64,000 nucleotides of DNA. Source: Oceanicaulis sp052055585 (lineage in GTDB: Bacteria; Pseudomonadota; Alphaproteobacteria; Caulobacterales; Maricaulaceae). The DNA lies in NCBI RefSeq assembly GCF_052055585.1, contig NZ_CP170485.1, forward strand, positions 868,001 through 932,000, in the 5' to 3' direction. Position numbers and translations under genes: made by a program. The notes beneath the pieces are model-generated. The model did not search any database and was not told the origin of the DNA. It worked only from the letters and a program-made list of their open reading frames with translations. Positions within the stretch are counted from its first letter, which is position 1; every line of letters starts with the position of its first letter. Shown piece by piece: positions 27,837 through 36,781 of this stretch.

Positions 27837-29134
27837 TGGGCGGCTAGCTCCGTCACATCCGGCAGGCGTCCGCGTTCGGCGAGCGCGTCATAATAAAGAT
27901 CAAGGCTGGCGCGGGCATGCTCATCCCAGCGGAAGGCGTTATGCGCCCGCGCGGCGCAGGCCGCGCTCATCTGGTGTTGCAGTTCGGGGTCTGACAAGAC
28001 GCGTTCCAGCGCCTCCGCCAGCCCTTCGGCATCCTCGACTTCGGTGACCAGACCGGCATCGCCTGCGACTTCAGGCAGGGCGCCGCCGCGCGAAACGATG
28101 ACGGGCGCGCCGCAGGCCATGGCTTCCGCTGCCGGAAAGCCGAAGCCTTCAAAGCGGGAGGCGGACACAAAGACGGTCGCCTTGCGATACAGCGCCACGA
28201 TCTCGTCCTGGCTGAGCCCGGAAACAAACTCGACGCTGTCCAGAAGCCCGGTGTCGATCAGGGCGCGCCTGGTCGGGCCGTCGCGCAGCTGGCCAATGAC
28301 GGTCAGACGCGGGGTGCGACCGCGCGCTTTCAGTCGGGCCATGGCGTCGATCAGCACATCAAGGCCCTTGATGGGCACGTCGGCGCTGGCGAGGGCGAGG
28401 ACATGATCTTTGTCGCGTTCGACCGTCGGGTCGGGGCTGAAGCTCTCAAGATCAAGGCCGTTGAACGCGACGCGAACCCGGCTCGGGTCAACGCCGCAAT
28501 AGCGGGCGTATGATTGCCGGGCTGCGTCGGAAACCGCGATGAAACGCGGCAGGGCGCGGGCGGCTTTCGCTTGATGGTCGACAAAAGAGTGCCAGCGCCG
28601 GGTCAGCGCGCGCCGCCACCAGTTCGCAGCGCCCGCGACCGCAAAGTCACGATCGATGGCGATGGGGTGATGCAAGGTGGTGATGACCGGCAGGTATTTG
28701 TCGACTTCGGCCATGGACAGAGCCAGCGTCTGGTTGTCATGAATGACGTCGAACTGGTCGCCATGTTCAGCCACCCAGGCCTCAAGGCGCATGGCGTAGC
28801 TGATCATTTCGGCGAAAGCGCCGGTATTGTGCGCCAGCCATTCGGTGCGGTCCGCCCGGTCGAACAGCATTTTCCAGCGCAGTTGCAGGAAGGCGTTGTC
28901 GACACTGAACAGATCAAGCGAAGGCAGCTCGATCAGGCCAATATCAGGATCAAGATCGGGATAAGGCGGGCCGGATATGACCGACACGTCGCAGCCCTGA
29001 TCGGCAAGCGCACGCGTGAGGGCGCGCACATAGACGCCCTGACCGCCCACATGCGGCGCGGAGCGATAACTGGAGACCAGCACGCGCAAGCGCGCGGCAC
29101 GGGTCTGGGGCGGATCAAGGACGGCGTCTCTCAT
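27833..29134 (-). CDS. GT4 family glycosyltransferase
   Basis: The 433-residue GT-B enzyme has an N-terminal glycine-rich loop (SAPHVGGQGVYVRALTRAL), a linker, and a C-terminal nucleotide-sugar domain with KGLDVLIDAMARL and the EX7E motif region FEGFGFPAAEAMACG. It should transfer a sugar from a nucleotide donor to an unknown acceptor in the cytoplasm. It starts a cassette with the methyltransferase and toroid genes. The ATG is at 29134, 106 bases from the divergent MFS gene. Donor and acceptor cannot be told. Confidence 0.88.
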   Translation of the reverse strand: MRDAVLDPPQTRAARLRVLVSSYRSAPHVGGQGVYVRALTRALADQGCDVSVISGPPYPDLDPDIGLIELPSLDLFSVDNAFLQLRWKMLFDRADRTEWLAHNTGAFAEMISYAMRLEAWVAEHGDQFDVIHDNQTLALSMAEVDKYLPVITTLHHPIAIDRDFAVAGAANWWRRALTRRWHSFVDHQAKAARALPRFIAVSDAARQSYARYCGVDPSRVRVAFNGLDLESFSPDPTVERDKDHVLALASADVPIKGLDVLIDAMARLKARGRTPRLTVIGQLRDGPTRRALIDTGLLDSVEFVSGLSQDEIVALYRKATVFVSASRFEGFGFPAAEAMACGAPVIVSRGGALPEVAGDAGLVTEVEDAEGLAEALERVLSDPELQHQMSAACAARAHNAFRWDEHARASLDLYYDALAERGRLPDVTELAAQ

Positions 29135-29240
29135 GAAGGCGCGAAGCTATCGCCAGCTGCGCTGGAAACCAAGAGCAAACAGTGTTCACTCTACCGTTCT
29201 GCATGCTTTCTTCTTGCGCAAGGTCAGGGTAAGCAAGCCC

Positions 29241-30416
29241 ATGTTCGCATTGCCGGTCCAGATTCCGCGCTCCGTGCGCTTCGCGCTGTTCTACGGCGCC
29301 TTCTATCTGGGGTTCGGCGCGTACCTGCCCTACATGCCCGTCTGGTATGAAGCCCGTGGTCTGAGCCCTGAAATGATCGGCGCCGCCGCCGCCGCCTCGA
29401 TGGCGGGGCGCATGATTGCGGCGCCGCTCGGGGCCATGCTGGCGGACCGGGCGCCCAAAAAACAATGGGCGGTGCTGACCTATGCGCTGGTGTCGTTCTT
29501 TGCTTTCGCCGCGTTTCTGCCGGCCACCAACCCCTGGGCGATCATCGTACTGGCCGGTATCGCCGGGGGCGCCTTCACCGGCATCATGCCGATCATCGAC
29601 GCCTTTGCGATCCAGCAATCCACGCGCAAGAAGTTTGCCTTCGGTCCACCCCGCGCCTTTGGCTCGGCGACCTTCATTCTGGGCAATGTGGGTGCAGGCT
29701 GGTTGATCGGGGAGCTGGGGGGGGAGGCGGCGCTCGGCTGGACGCTGATCGGCGCGGGGCTTGCGGTGCTGACGGCGTTGATGCTGCCTCCGGGACGGAA
29801 CCAGCCCCATATTCGCCCGCACGCCGAACAGCCCCGGGGCGGCGTTCTGCACGCCATGATCTCCAATGGTCTGCCGCTGGCTTTCGCCGCCTCGGCGCTG
29901 ATCCAGGGCGCGCATGGTTTCTACTATGGGTTTTCAGCCGTCGCCTGGCGCGCCGAAGGGGTGCCGTCGAGCGCAGTGGGCCTGCTCTGGGCGACCGGCG
30001 TGGGCGCTGAAATCGTTTTCCTGGCCTTCTCGGGACGCGTCCTGCACCGGGTCAGCCCGGCTCTGATGCTGTCGCTGGGAGGCGCAGCGTCTATCCTGCG
30101 CTGGCTGGCGCTGGCGGTGTCTCCCCCGCTGTGGATGTTGTTTCCGCTCCAGCTGCTGCATGCCCTGAGCTTCAGCGCAACCTATCTCGGTTTCCTGCGT
30201 TACGCCGCGGATAATAGCCCCCAACGCTTTGCATCCATGGCGCAGGCCATCAATTCCGCTTTCTCTGGCGGGTTGATCCTGGCGCTGGCGGCCTATGCGT
30301 CCGGGTTTGCGTTCAAGGCGTTCGGCGCTGGCGGGTTCGCGATCATGGCCATTCCCTCAGGATTGGGCCTGATCTTCGCACTCTGGCTCGTGCAATCGTC
30401 GCGAACACAGACATAA
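29241..30416 (+). CDS. MFS transporter (HcaT/LacY-like subgroup)
   Basis: The product of 391 residues has twelve predicted helices. The loop MLADRAPKKQWAVL carries the MFS loop 2-3 pattern. The start FALFYGAFYLGFGAYLPYMPVWYEARG resembles the MFS_1-like 3-phenylpropionate/nucleoside carriers. The ATG at 29241 begins just before the first helix. A run of eight G bases (29717-29724) lies in the coding sequence. The substrate is unknown, but divergence from the GT4 cassette is compatible with export or uptake of a related compound. Confidence 0.8.
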   Translation: MFALPVQIPRSVRFALFYGAFYLGFGAYLPYMPVWYEARGLSPEMIGAAAAASMAGRMIAAPLGAMLADRAPKKQWAVLTYALVSFFAFAAFLPATNPWAIIVLAGIAGGAFTGIMPIIDAFAIQQSTRKKFAFGPPRAFGSATFILGNVGAGWLIGELGGEAALGWTLIGAGLAVLTALMLPPGRNQPHIRPHAEQPRGGVLHAMISNGLPLAFAASALIQGAHGFYYGFSAVAWRAEGVPSSAVGLLWATGVGAEIVFLAFSGRVLHRVSPALMLSLGGAASILRWLALAVSPPLWMLFPLQLLHALSFSATYLGFLRYAADNSPQRFASMAQAINSAFSGGLILALAAYASGFAFKAFGAGGFAIMAIPSGLGLIFALWLVQSSRTQT

Positions 30417-30465
30417 TGGGGTCATACTCCCGGTTATCGTCAGGGATGCAGGGGAAGCGGGGACC

Positions 30466-31620
30466 ATGACAGCAGCGATCGCCCAGGAGCGCCAGACGGC
30501 GGAACTGACCACGCGTCAGGACGGCGCCCGGCTGATCGTGGAGCCCAAGGGGGACTGGCTGATGGAGGCGGTGGGCCGCTTTGATCGCCGCCTCAAACGC
30601 ATCGAGAACGAGACCGACCCGCAGAATCTGGTCATCGACCTGTCCGGGCTGGGCCGGATCGACACGGCCGGCGCGTATCTGCTGGGCCGGACGCTGAGCC
30701 GTTGCAACGACCCCGGATCGGACAGCCATTTCATCGGCGAGCATCAGACGGCGCGGCGAATGATGGGCGAAATGCTCGAACGACTGGCTGATTGTCCCGA
30801 AGAGGAAACAACGCCGCGTGGTGTCGTCACCACGCTGGCGCGGATTGGTCAGGGCGTGGAGGACGGACTGAAGGAAACCGTGGAATCCTTCGCCTTCTTT
30901 GGTCGCACCTTCACCACGGGCCTGAGTGTTCTGGTCAATCCGACCAAGATGCGCTGGACCTCGACCATCCACCTGATGGAGACGGCGGGCGTGGACGCGC
31001 TGCCGATCATCTCCATCCTGAGCTTCTTTATCGGCGCGGTCGTCGCCTTCATGGGCGCAAGCCTTCTGGAGACCTTCGGCGCCTCGGTGTTCACCGTGGA
31101 TCTGGTGGGCATTGCGGTCTTGCGGGAGTTTGGCGTCATCATCACCGCCATCCTGCTCGCCGGGCGATCGGATTCCGCGTTCACGGCGGCGATCGGCTCG
31201 ATGAAGATGCAGCAGGAAATCGACGCCATGAAGGTGATGGGGCTCGATCCGTTTGAAGTGCTGGTGCTGCCCCGGGTCATCGCCTGCGTCGTGATGGCGC
31301 CCTTGCTGACGCTGTCGGCCATGGTGGCGGGTGTCTTTGGCGGCATGCTGGTGAGCTGGATGACGCTCGATATCTCGCCGAATTTCTTTCTGACCCGGCT
31401 CAACGACACCATCGATCTCAAGCATTTCCTGGTCGGCATGTCCAAGGCGCCGGTCTTTGGCCTCGTGATCGCCATTGTGGGCTGTCGTCATGGCCTTCAG
31501 GTGGGCGGTGATGTGGAAAGCCTCGGGCGTCGTGTAACCACGTCTGTGGTGCAGGCGATCTTCGCGGTGATCGTCATCGATGCCCTGTTCGCCATGATGT
31601 ATCTGGAGCTAGACATATGA
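30466..31620 (+). CDS. mlaE: STAS-MlaE fusion, lipid ABC permease
   Basis: The 384-residue protein combines an N-terminal STAS domain (about residues 15-105, with LVIDLSGLGRIDTAGAYLL) and a C-terminal MlaE permease (about 120-384, with LREFGVIITAILLAGRSDSAF and GSMKMQQEIDAMKVMGLDP). It forms the inner-membrane part of an MCE-type transporter moving phospholipids between inner and outer membranes. In gammaproteobacteria the STAS part is a separate protein (MlaB). The mlaF start overlaps its stop as ATGA. Confidence 0.92.
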   Translation: MTAAIAQERQTAELTTRQDGARLIVEPKGDWLMEAVGRFDRRLKRIENETDPQNLVIDLSGLGRIDTAGAYLLGRTLSRCNDPGSDSHFIGEHQTARRMMGEMLERLADCPEEETTPRGVVTTLARIGQGVEDGLKETVESFAFFGRTFTTGLSVLVNPTKMRWTSTIHLMETAGVDALPIISILSFFIGAVVAFMGASLLETFGASVFTVDLVGIAVLREFGVIITAILLAGRSDSAFTAAIGSMKMQQEIDAMKVMGLDPFEVLVLPRVIACVVMAPLLTLSAMVAGVFGGMLVSWMTLDISPNFFLTRLNDTIDLKHFLVGMSKAPVFGLVIAIVGCRHGLQVGGDVESLGRRVTTSVVQAIFAVIVIDALFAMMYLELDI

Positions 31621-32393
31621 CCGACGCTCCCCTGATCGAAGTGCGCGGTCTGCGCAGCCAGTTCGGCTCCCATGTTGTCCATGACGATCTCGACCTTGAA
31701 GTGCGTCAGGGCGAGATCCTGGGCATTGTCGGCGGGTCGGGCACCGGCAAATCCGTGCTGGTGAACACCATTCTGGGCCTGAAGAAACCGGATGCGGGCG
31801 AGGTCCTGTTCCGGGGGCAGGCGATGTCGCAGCTCAACGCCCGGGATAGATTGGCGCTCGAGAAGCGCTGGGGCGTGCTGTTCCAGTCCGGCGCGCTGTT
31901 CTCGTCCCTGACGGTGCAGGAAAACGTCATGGCGCCCATGCGCGAGCATTTGCGCATGCCGGTCAGCCTGATGAAAGAGCTCGCTGATCTTAAGATCGGC
32001 CTGGTGGGGCTGGCGGGCGAGGCGGGCGGCAAGCTGCCTTCAGAACTGTCGGGCGGGATGAAGAAGCGTGCGGGGCTGGCCCGGGCGCTGGCGCTGGACC
32101 CGGACATCCTGTTTCTGGACGAGCCCACAGCCGGGCTTGATCCCATCGGGGCCAGCGCGTTCGATGATCTGATCAAGGAATTGTCGGAGACCCTCAACCT
32201 GACTGTGGTGATGATCACCCATGATCTCGACAGCCTGCATGCGATCTGTGATCGGGTGGCGGTGCTGGCGGACAAGAAGGTGATCGCCAATGCGCCACTG
32301 TCGGAGCTGACGCGCAATGAGCACCCCTGGATCCAGGAATATTTTGGCGGTCCGCGTGGACGCGCCGTGTTAAGACAAGCGGCCGAGGACTAG
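31617..32393 (+). CDS. mlaF: MlaF-like ABC ATPase
   Basis: The 258-residue ATPase has Walker A GGSGTGKS (39-46), the signature LSGGMKK (144-150), Walker B DILFLDEP (163-170) and the switch His in MITHDLDS. The MlaF-typical basic signature GGMKKRAGLARAL and the VQENVMAPMREH Q-loop region fit the lipid transport branch. It powers the MCE transporter encoded around it. mlaD starts eight bases after its stop. Confidence 0.94.
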   Translation: MTDAPLIEVRGLRSQFGSHVVHDDLDLEVRQGEILGIVGGSGTGKSVLVNTILGLKKPDAGEVLFRGQAMSQLNARDRLALEKRWGVLFQSGALFSSLTVQENVMAPMREHLRMPVSLMKELADLKIGLVGLAGEAGGKLPSELSGGMKKRAGLARALALDPDILFLDEPTAGLDPIGASAFDDLIKELSETLNLTVVMITHDLDSLHAICDRVAVLADKKVIANAPLSELTRNEHPWIQEYFGGPRGRAVLRQAAED

Positions 32394-32401
32394 GACAGGT
32401 C

Positions 32402-33358
32402 ATGGAAACCAAAGCCCATCACGCCATTGTCGGTTTCTTCGTCGTCTTCCTGACGGTGTCCGGGGTCATGCTGACCTTGTGGCTCTCAGGCGCGTCGCTC
32501 GACAAGGAATTCCGCGAGTATGACGTCGTATTTGACGGGGCCGTCCGTGGTCTGCGACCGGCGTCCGAAGTGCGCTTTAACGGCATTCAGGTCGGCGAGG
32601 TGACCGAGCTGGGGCTGAACCCGGACAATCCCGGACAGGTGATCGCGCGCATCCGTGTGAACGTCGAAACCCCGGTGAAGTCCGATTCCGAGGCCCAGCT
32701 TGAACCCCAGGGCCTGACGGGTCTGTCCTATATCCAGATTTCTGCAGGCTCCCCGAATGCCGAGCGTCTTGAAAGTCGTCCAGGCGACCGGGCCCCGCGC
32801 ATCTACGCCACTCAGGCCCAGATTGATCAACTGGTGGAAGGGGGCGAAAGCCTTCTGGAATCCGCCCAGCTCAGCTTTGTGCGGGTGAGCCGACTGCTCA
32901 GCGATGAAAATCTGGAAAGCCTGACCAACACCCTCAACCATATCGAGACGATTACCGGCAATCTGGCGGAACGCGAATTGCTGATGACGGAAGCCCGTGC
33001 TGCGCTCAACTCCATCCGCCAGGCCGGCGATGACGTGTCCGTGGCGGCTAGCGCCATGCAGCAATTCGCCGAAGTGACTGAGCGTTATGTGGTTAATGAC
33101 CTGACCCCCGCGACGCTGGACACCGCCGCTGCGGCGCAGGAAGTGGACCGCACCGCGCAAGAGACCTATGACGCGCTGGTGTCGATCCGGCCGGGCGTGG
33201 AAGAATTTTCCGAGGATGGTCTGACCCAGCTGACCGCAACCTTGCGCGATCTGCGCTCGCTGGTCGCTGCGCTCGAGCGTGTCGCGCTGGAGCTGGAGGC
33301 GGATCCGGCCGGATTTATCGCCGAACCTGAAGGCGCTGAAGTGGAGGTGCCGCGATGA
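32402..33358 (+). CDS. mlaD: MCE (MlaD-like) lipid-binding protein
   Basis: The 318-residue protein has one N-terminal membrane helix (about residues 8-29) and an MCE domain (about 38-120: VFDGAVRGLRPASEVRFNGI, GEVTELGL, LTGLSYIQISAG). A long helical tail follows with VSVAASAMQQFAEV-type repeats. It should form a hexameric ring in the periplasm that passes lipids. The tail is longer than in E. coli MlaD and may help build a tunnel. The next lipoprotein gene overlaps its stop. Confidence 0.9.
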   Translation: METKAHHAIVGFFVVFLTVSGVMLTLWLSGASLDKEFREYDVVFDGAVRGLRPASEVRFNGIQVGEVTELGLNPDNPGQVIARIRVNVETPVKSDSEAQLEPQGLTGLSYIQISAGSPNAERLESRPGDRAPRIYATQAQIDQLVEGGESLLESAQLSFVRVSRLLSDENLESLTNTLNHIETITGNLAERELLMTEARAALNSIRQAGDDVSVAASAMQQFAEVTERYVVNDLTPATLDTAAAAQEVDRTAQETYDALVSIRPGVEEFSEDGLTQLTATLRDLRSLVAALERVALELEADPAGFIAEPEGAEVEVPR

Positions 33359-33990
33359 GCACGATGAGCAAGTACGCGCTGGGCGCGCTCGCGGCGATGA
33401 GCCTTGTGGCGACGCCGGGCTGTATTTCCCTGCTGCCTGAAAGCGAGCCGGTTTCGCTCTACCGCCTCAATGGTCTGGTGGAGGACGAGCAGGCGCCGTC
33501 TCCCAACGCCCAGACGCTGGTCGTTGACCGCATCACGGCGCCGCGCGGGCTGGCTGTGGACAAGGTGGCGCTGCTGCGTGATGGCGAGCTGGCCTATATG
33601 GCGGGCGCAGCCTGGCTGTCGCCGGCGCCGGTGATGGTGCAAGACCGCATCCTCGACATCCTTCAGAGCGAAACGCCGGAACTGATCCCCGCACGCACTG
33701 AGGACGGGGTCGAGGCGCGCTATCGCATGCAGATCGAATTGCGCCGGTTTGAGGCCGAATATGATCAGGGTCCCAACCGGGCGCCGGTCATCCAGATGCG
33801 CGTGATGGCGCGTCTGATCGATCGTGACGAGCGTACGCTTGCCGCGGCGCGCCGCTTTGATGTCAGTGTGCGCGCCAGCGATAACCGCCAGAGCGCGCTG
33901 ATCGCCGCCTTCAGCGAAGCGACCAATGACACGGCGCGCTCGCTGGCTGAATGGTCCGCCGGGGTCGTCTGCGCTGAAAGCGGCTGCTGA
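33355..33990 (+). CDS. ABC transport auxiliary lipoprotein (PqiC-like)
   Basis: The 211-residue protein has a signal peptide with lipobox-like VATPGC (Cys at about residue 23) and the ABC_trans_aux/DUF330 pattern: SEPVSLYRLNG, ITAPRGLAVDKVALLRDGELAYMAGAAW and LRRFEAEYDQG. Members pair with MCE proteins and are thought to dock at the outer membrane. Its place after mlaEFD supports this. A bidirectional terminator follows at 34014. Confidence 0.88.
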   Translation: MSTMSKYALGALAAMSLVATPGCISLLPESEPVSLYRLNGLVEDEQAPSPNAQTLVVDRITAPRGLAVDKVALLRDGELAYMAGAAWLSPAPVMVQDRILDILQSETPELIPARTEDGVEARYRMQIELRRFEAEYDQGPNRAPVIQMRVMARLIDRDERTLAAARRFDVSVRASDNRQSALIAAFSEATNDTARSLAEWSAGVVCAESGC

Positions 33991-34013
33991 GGCCTCAGGG
34001 CATGTCTGAAACG

Positions 34014-34047
34014 AAAAGGCCGGCTTCGATGGAAGCCGGCCTTTTTG
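34014..34047 (+). terminator. Bidirectional terminator between mla operon and coiled-coil gene
   Basis: The stem AGGCCGGCTTC / GAAGCCGGCCT with a GATG loop is flanked by AAAA and TTTTTG. It serves the plus-strand mla operon and the convergent minus-strand gene. Confidence 0.88.
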
Positions 34048-34064
34048 TGTGTGCTGTGGCGGGG

Positions 34065-36167
34065 CTAGTTGTCGCGACCGCCGCGATTGCGCTTGTCGTC
34101 ATCCTTGTTGGCGGGCGGCGTCTCACCGGAATCTGAATCCATATTCGCCAGCAGGTCACGCCAGCGCCAGCTGGCTTCCTTGCGGGCCTTGGCGACGCCA
34201 TCGCGGATGCTGTCACGGACCGGATCATCCTCGTCATCAACGAAGTCCGCCTCGTCCTCATCATCCTCGTTGGCGCGGGTCGGCTCGACTGCTTTCAGCG
34301 CAGGCTTGGACTCTTCCTTGCGCCGCGCACGCTCGGCCTTGCGCTCCTCGACCTTGGACGCTTCCCAGTCCTCGTCGCGCGTTTTGCTGTCTGCGCGTTT
34401 GGGAGCGCTCTCTTTGCTCTCGGACTTGGATTTGCCTGCATCCTCGTCCTTGCGACGGGCGCTCAGCGGATCAGGCAGCTCGTTGAGATTGAGATCGAGC
34501 GGTTTGTGACCGCCCGCGACGGCGCCCATGCGCAGGATGAAATCGCTGAGCAGCTCATAGTTCTGGCGAATGCGAGACTGGAACAGGGCATCGATATCGC
34601 GCGCCTGATCCGATGCCGTCTGCGCGGTTTCGTTGAGCTGGCTCAGACCATCTTCAAGGGTGCGCTGCATAGCCTTGGCCGCGTTGCGGGCGGCGTCCGG
34701 CGCATCTTCGAGCTTGCTGCGCAGACCTGACAACTCATCCTCGATCCGGCGGCTTTCGCGGCGAGCCGCATCGAGAGTTTCCGACAATTGCTTGCGGACC
34801 GCTTCAGCAGCTTCTTCGGCGGCCTTTTCGGCGCGGGCGGTCAGATCCTCGGCTTCACGCAGGCGCGCCTGATAGGCTTCGTCCGAGCGACGCGCGACGT
34901 CAAAGCCGCTCTCGCTCACGCGCTCCAGAGCGGCTTCAGCGTCATCAGCCTGCTTCTTCAGGCTTTCGCCCGCTTCTTCAGCCGCTTCACGGGCCGCGCG
35001 CGCTGCGTCGCGCATGCGATCAAGTGCACGCTCCTGGGCGCGGGCGGCTTCCTCGCTGCGTTCAGACAGGGAATTGGCGAGATCCTTGGCCTGACCCAGA
35101 GCCTTGTCGACGGCGTCCAGGAACACTTCGCCGGAATTCTTGGCGGTGCTCTCAAGGATTTCAGCGCCATCGCGCGCCTTGCGCGTCATGGTCTCAAGCT
35201 CGGCCTTGTGGAAGTCGAGCGCGGCGCCGATCTTCTCCTGCTCCTTGCGCAGGGTTTCGGTCACGTCCTGAAGACGGTCGCGATGCTTGAGATAGGCCTC
35301 TTCCAGCCCGTCGGTGCGATTGCGCAGCATGTCAGAGAAGTCACGCAGCTCGGTCGCGCGGGCATCCAGTGACAGAGCCACGCGATCGCCGGCTTCTTCG
35401 GCAGCCTGACCGGCGGCGCTCAGGCGTTCGGCGCCGGACTTGATCAGGCGCTCGCCCGCCGCGGCCTTGGCGTCGGCCAGCTCGGCTGCGGCGGCGACCA
35501 TCTTGGACTGGTCCTGAATGGCGGCCGCGATCATTGCCGCCTTGTCATCCAGGCCTTCGGACACATCGTTGAGGCGCAGACGTTCCTCACGCAGCTCGCG
35601 GGTCAGTCGCTCGGCGCGCTCACGGGCGCGGGTCGAGCCGTCCTCAAGGCTTTCGGCATGGTGAGTGATGACCTCTTCCATGGCGGCAAGCCGGGCCAGC
35701 GCGCTTTCCATGGCCTTGTTGACGCGATCGACCTGCATGGTGATGGCGTCTGCCAGTCGCGAGGCGTCCTCCTCGGCGTGTTCGGTGGGGGTGGCGAGGC
35801 GCAGTACCGCGGCGTCGAGGCGCCGGGCGCGAGAGCCGGCGCGCGCCACTTCCCGGCCCAGAAGGCCCGCAAGCACGAAGAGGAGGGCGGGCGCGGCTGC
35901 AAAGACCGACAGGCCCGCCAGTTGAGCCGGGCTCAGCGCGGTGAGATCGGTATAGCCGGCGAGATAGGCCGCTGCGCCGCCAAACCACAAAAGACCAAAG
36001 GCTGCGCCGCCGAAAGCCAGCCAGCCGCCGCCTTCGGTTCGGGGCGCGGGCGCATCCATCAACGGAGCCAGGGGTTTGCGGTTCACCGTATCCAGCATGC
36101 CGCCGGACGCTTCGGTGATGACGCTTTCCTCAAGCTTTTCAGTATCTTTCGTGTCGTTGGCAGCCAT
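34065..36167 (-). CDS. TipN-like membrane-anchored coiled-coil protein
   Basis: The product of 700 residues has two membrane helices (about residues 48-68 and 80-103), then about 430 residues of alanine- and charge-rich coiled coil (roughly 130-560), then a block LDLNLNELPDPLSARR, a highly charged linker, and a conserved-looking C-terminal patch EASWRWRDLLANMD. This layout (two N-terminal helices plus a long coiled coil) is that of Caulobacter TipN, the new-pole marker that guides flagellum placement and division polarity. Only the architecture supports the link. Start at ATG 36167; an earlier start at 36197 is less likely. Confidence 0.6.
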   Translation of the reverse strand: MAANDTKDTEKLEESVITEASGGMLDTVNRKPLAPLMDAPAPRTEGGGWLAFGGAAFGLLWFGGAAAYLAGYTDLTALSPAQLAGLSVFAAAPALLFVLAGLLGREVARAGSRARRLDAAVLRLATPTEHAEEDASRLADAITMQVDRVNKAMESALARLAAMEEVITHHAESLEDGSTRARERAERLTRELREERLRLNDVSEGLDDKAAMIAAAIQDQSKMVAAAAELADAKAAAGERLIKSGAERLSAAGQAAEEAGDRVALSLDARATELRDFSDMLRNRTDGLEEAYLKHRDRLQDVTETLRKEQEKIGAALDFHKAELETMTRKARDGAEILESTAKNSGEVFLDAVDKALGQAKDLANSLSERSEEAARAQERALDRMRDAARAAREAAEEAGESLKKQADDAEAALERVSESGFDVARRSDEAYQARLREAEDLTARAEKAAEEAAEAVRKQLSETLDAARRESRRIEDELSGLRSKLEDAPDAARNAAKAMQRTLEDGLSQLNETAQTASDQARDIDALFQSRIRQNYELLSDFILRMGAVAGGHKPLDLNLNELPDPLSARRKDEDAGKSKSESKESAPKRADSKTRDEDWEASKVEERKAERARRKEESKPALKAVEPTRANEDDEDEADFVDDEDDPVRDSIRDGVAKARKEASWRWRDLLANMDSDSGETPPANKDDDKRNRGGRDN

Positions 36168-36295
36168 GACGTCTCGTCTGGTTTGGCGCGTTCGCACATG
36201 CGGATGTGGCCGTGAAACGGCTATCCTAACAGAAACGCGCAGCTCTGCAGGTCTGTTTGTTCAGACCTCGTGTTTAAAGCCAGACAGTGAGTCGT

Positions 36296-36616
36296 TCAAA
36301 GCGTGGGAAGCGCCGGGCGGCTCGGTATGGTTTCGCAATCATTAAGAATAATGATTTGCGCCGTCGTGCGGATCGTCCGGTCCTCTGAAGAAGCGGAGCC
36401 GGCCTGGATCATAAGGGCCGGGCTGCACAGCGACTGCGCGTTCTGAACCGAGACGGACAGGGCGGCCGGATTGAGCAGCGCGCCTTCAATCTCTTCGCGG
36501 ATTTCATGCGGCGCCATCTGCACCGCCCGGGGATCCTGCGCGCGTTCATAGCCCAGTCCCAGGAAGGACAGGGCGGCGGCGAGGATCATATGGGCGAAGT
36601 CGATCAGGAGCGTCAT
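36296..36616 (-). CDS. Small hypothetical protein
   Basis: A frame of 106 codons starts with a hydrophobic helix (MTLLIDFAHMILAAALSFLG) that could be a signal or membrane anchor, then a polar part with QMAPHEIREEIEGALLNPAALS. I recognise no family. An ATG at 36631 is an alternative start. The gap from 36168 to 36781 contains nothing else I can support apart from presumed promoters, so this is the only gene candidate there. It is not certain that it is expressed. Confidence 0.4.
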   Translation of the reverse strand: MTLLIDFAHMILAAALSFLGLGYERAQDPRAVQMAPHEIREEIEGALLNPAALSVSVQNAQSLCSPALMIQAGSASSEDRTIRTTAQIIILNDCETIPSRPALPTL

Positions 36617-36781
36617 GTCAGAAACCAGCATACGGGCGAACAAAGCTATGCAACCACGTGAACGCGGAGACAAGTTCAGGGCGTCCTGATTTTCATGAAC
36701 TCTTCGTAAGGCGAGAGCTGTCCGGACGTAGAACTGTCTTGCGCTGTGGCCAAAATACGGTGAGCTTGCACTGAACTGGAA

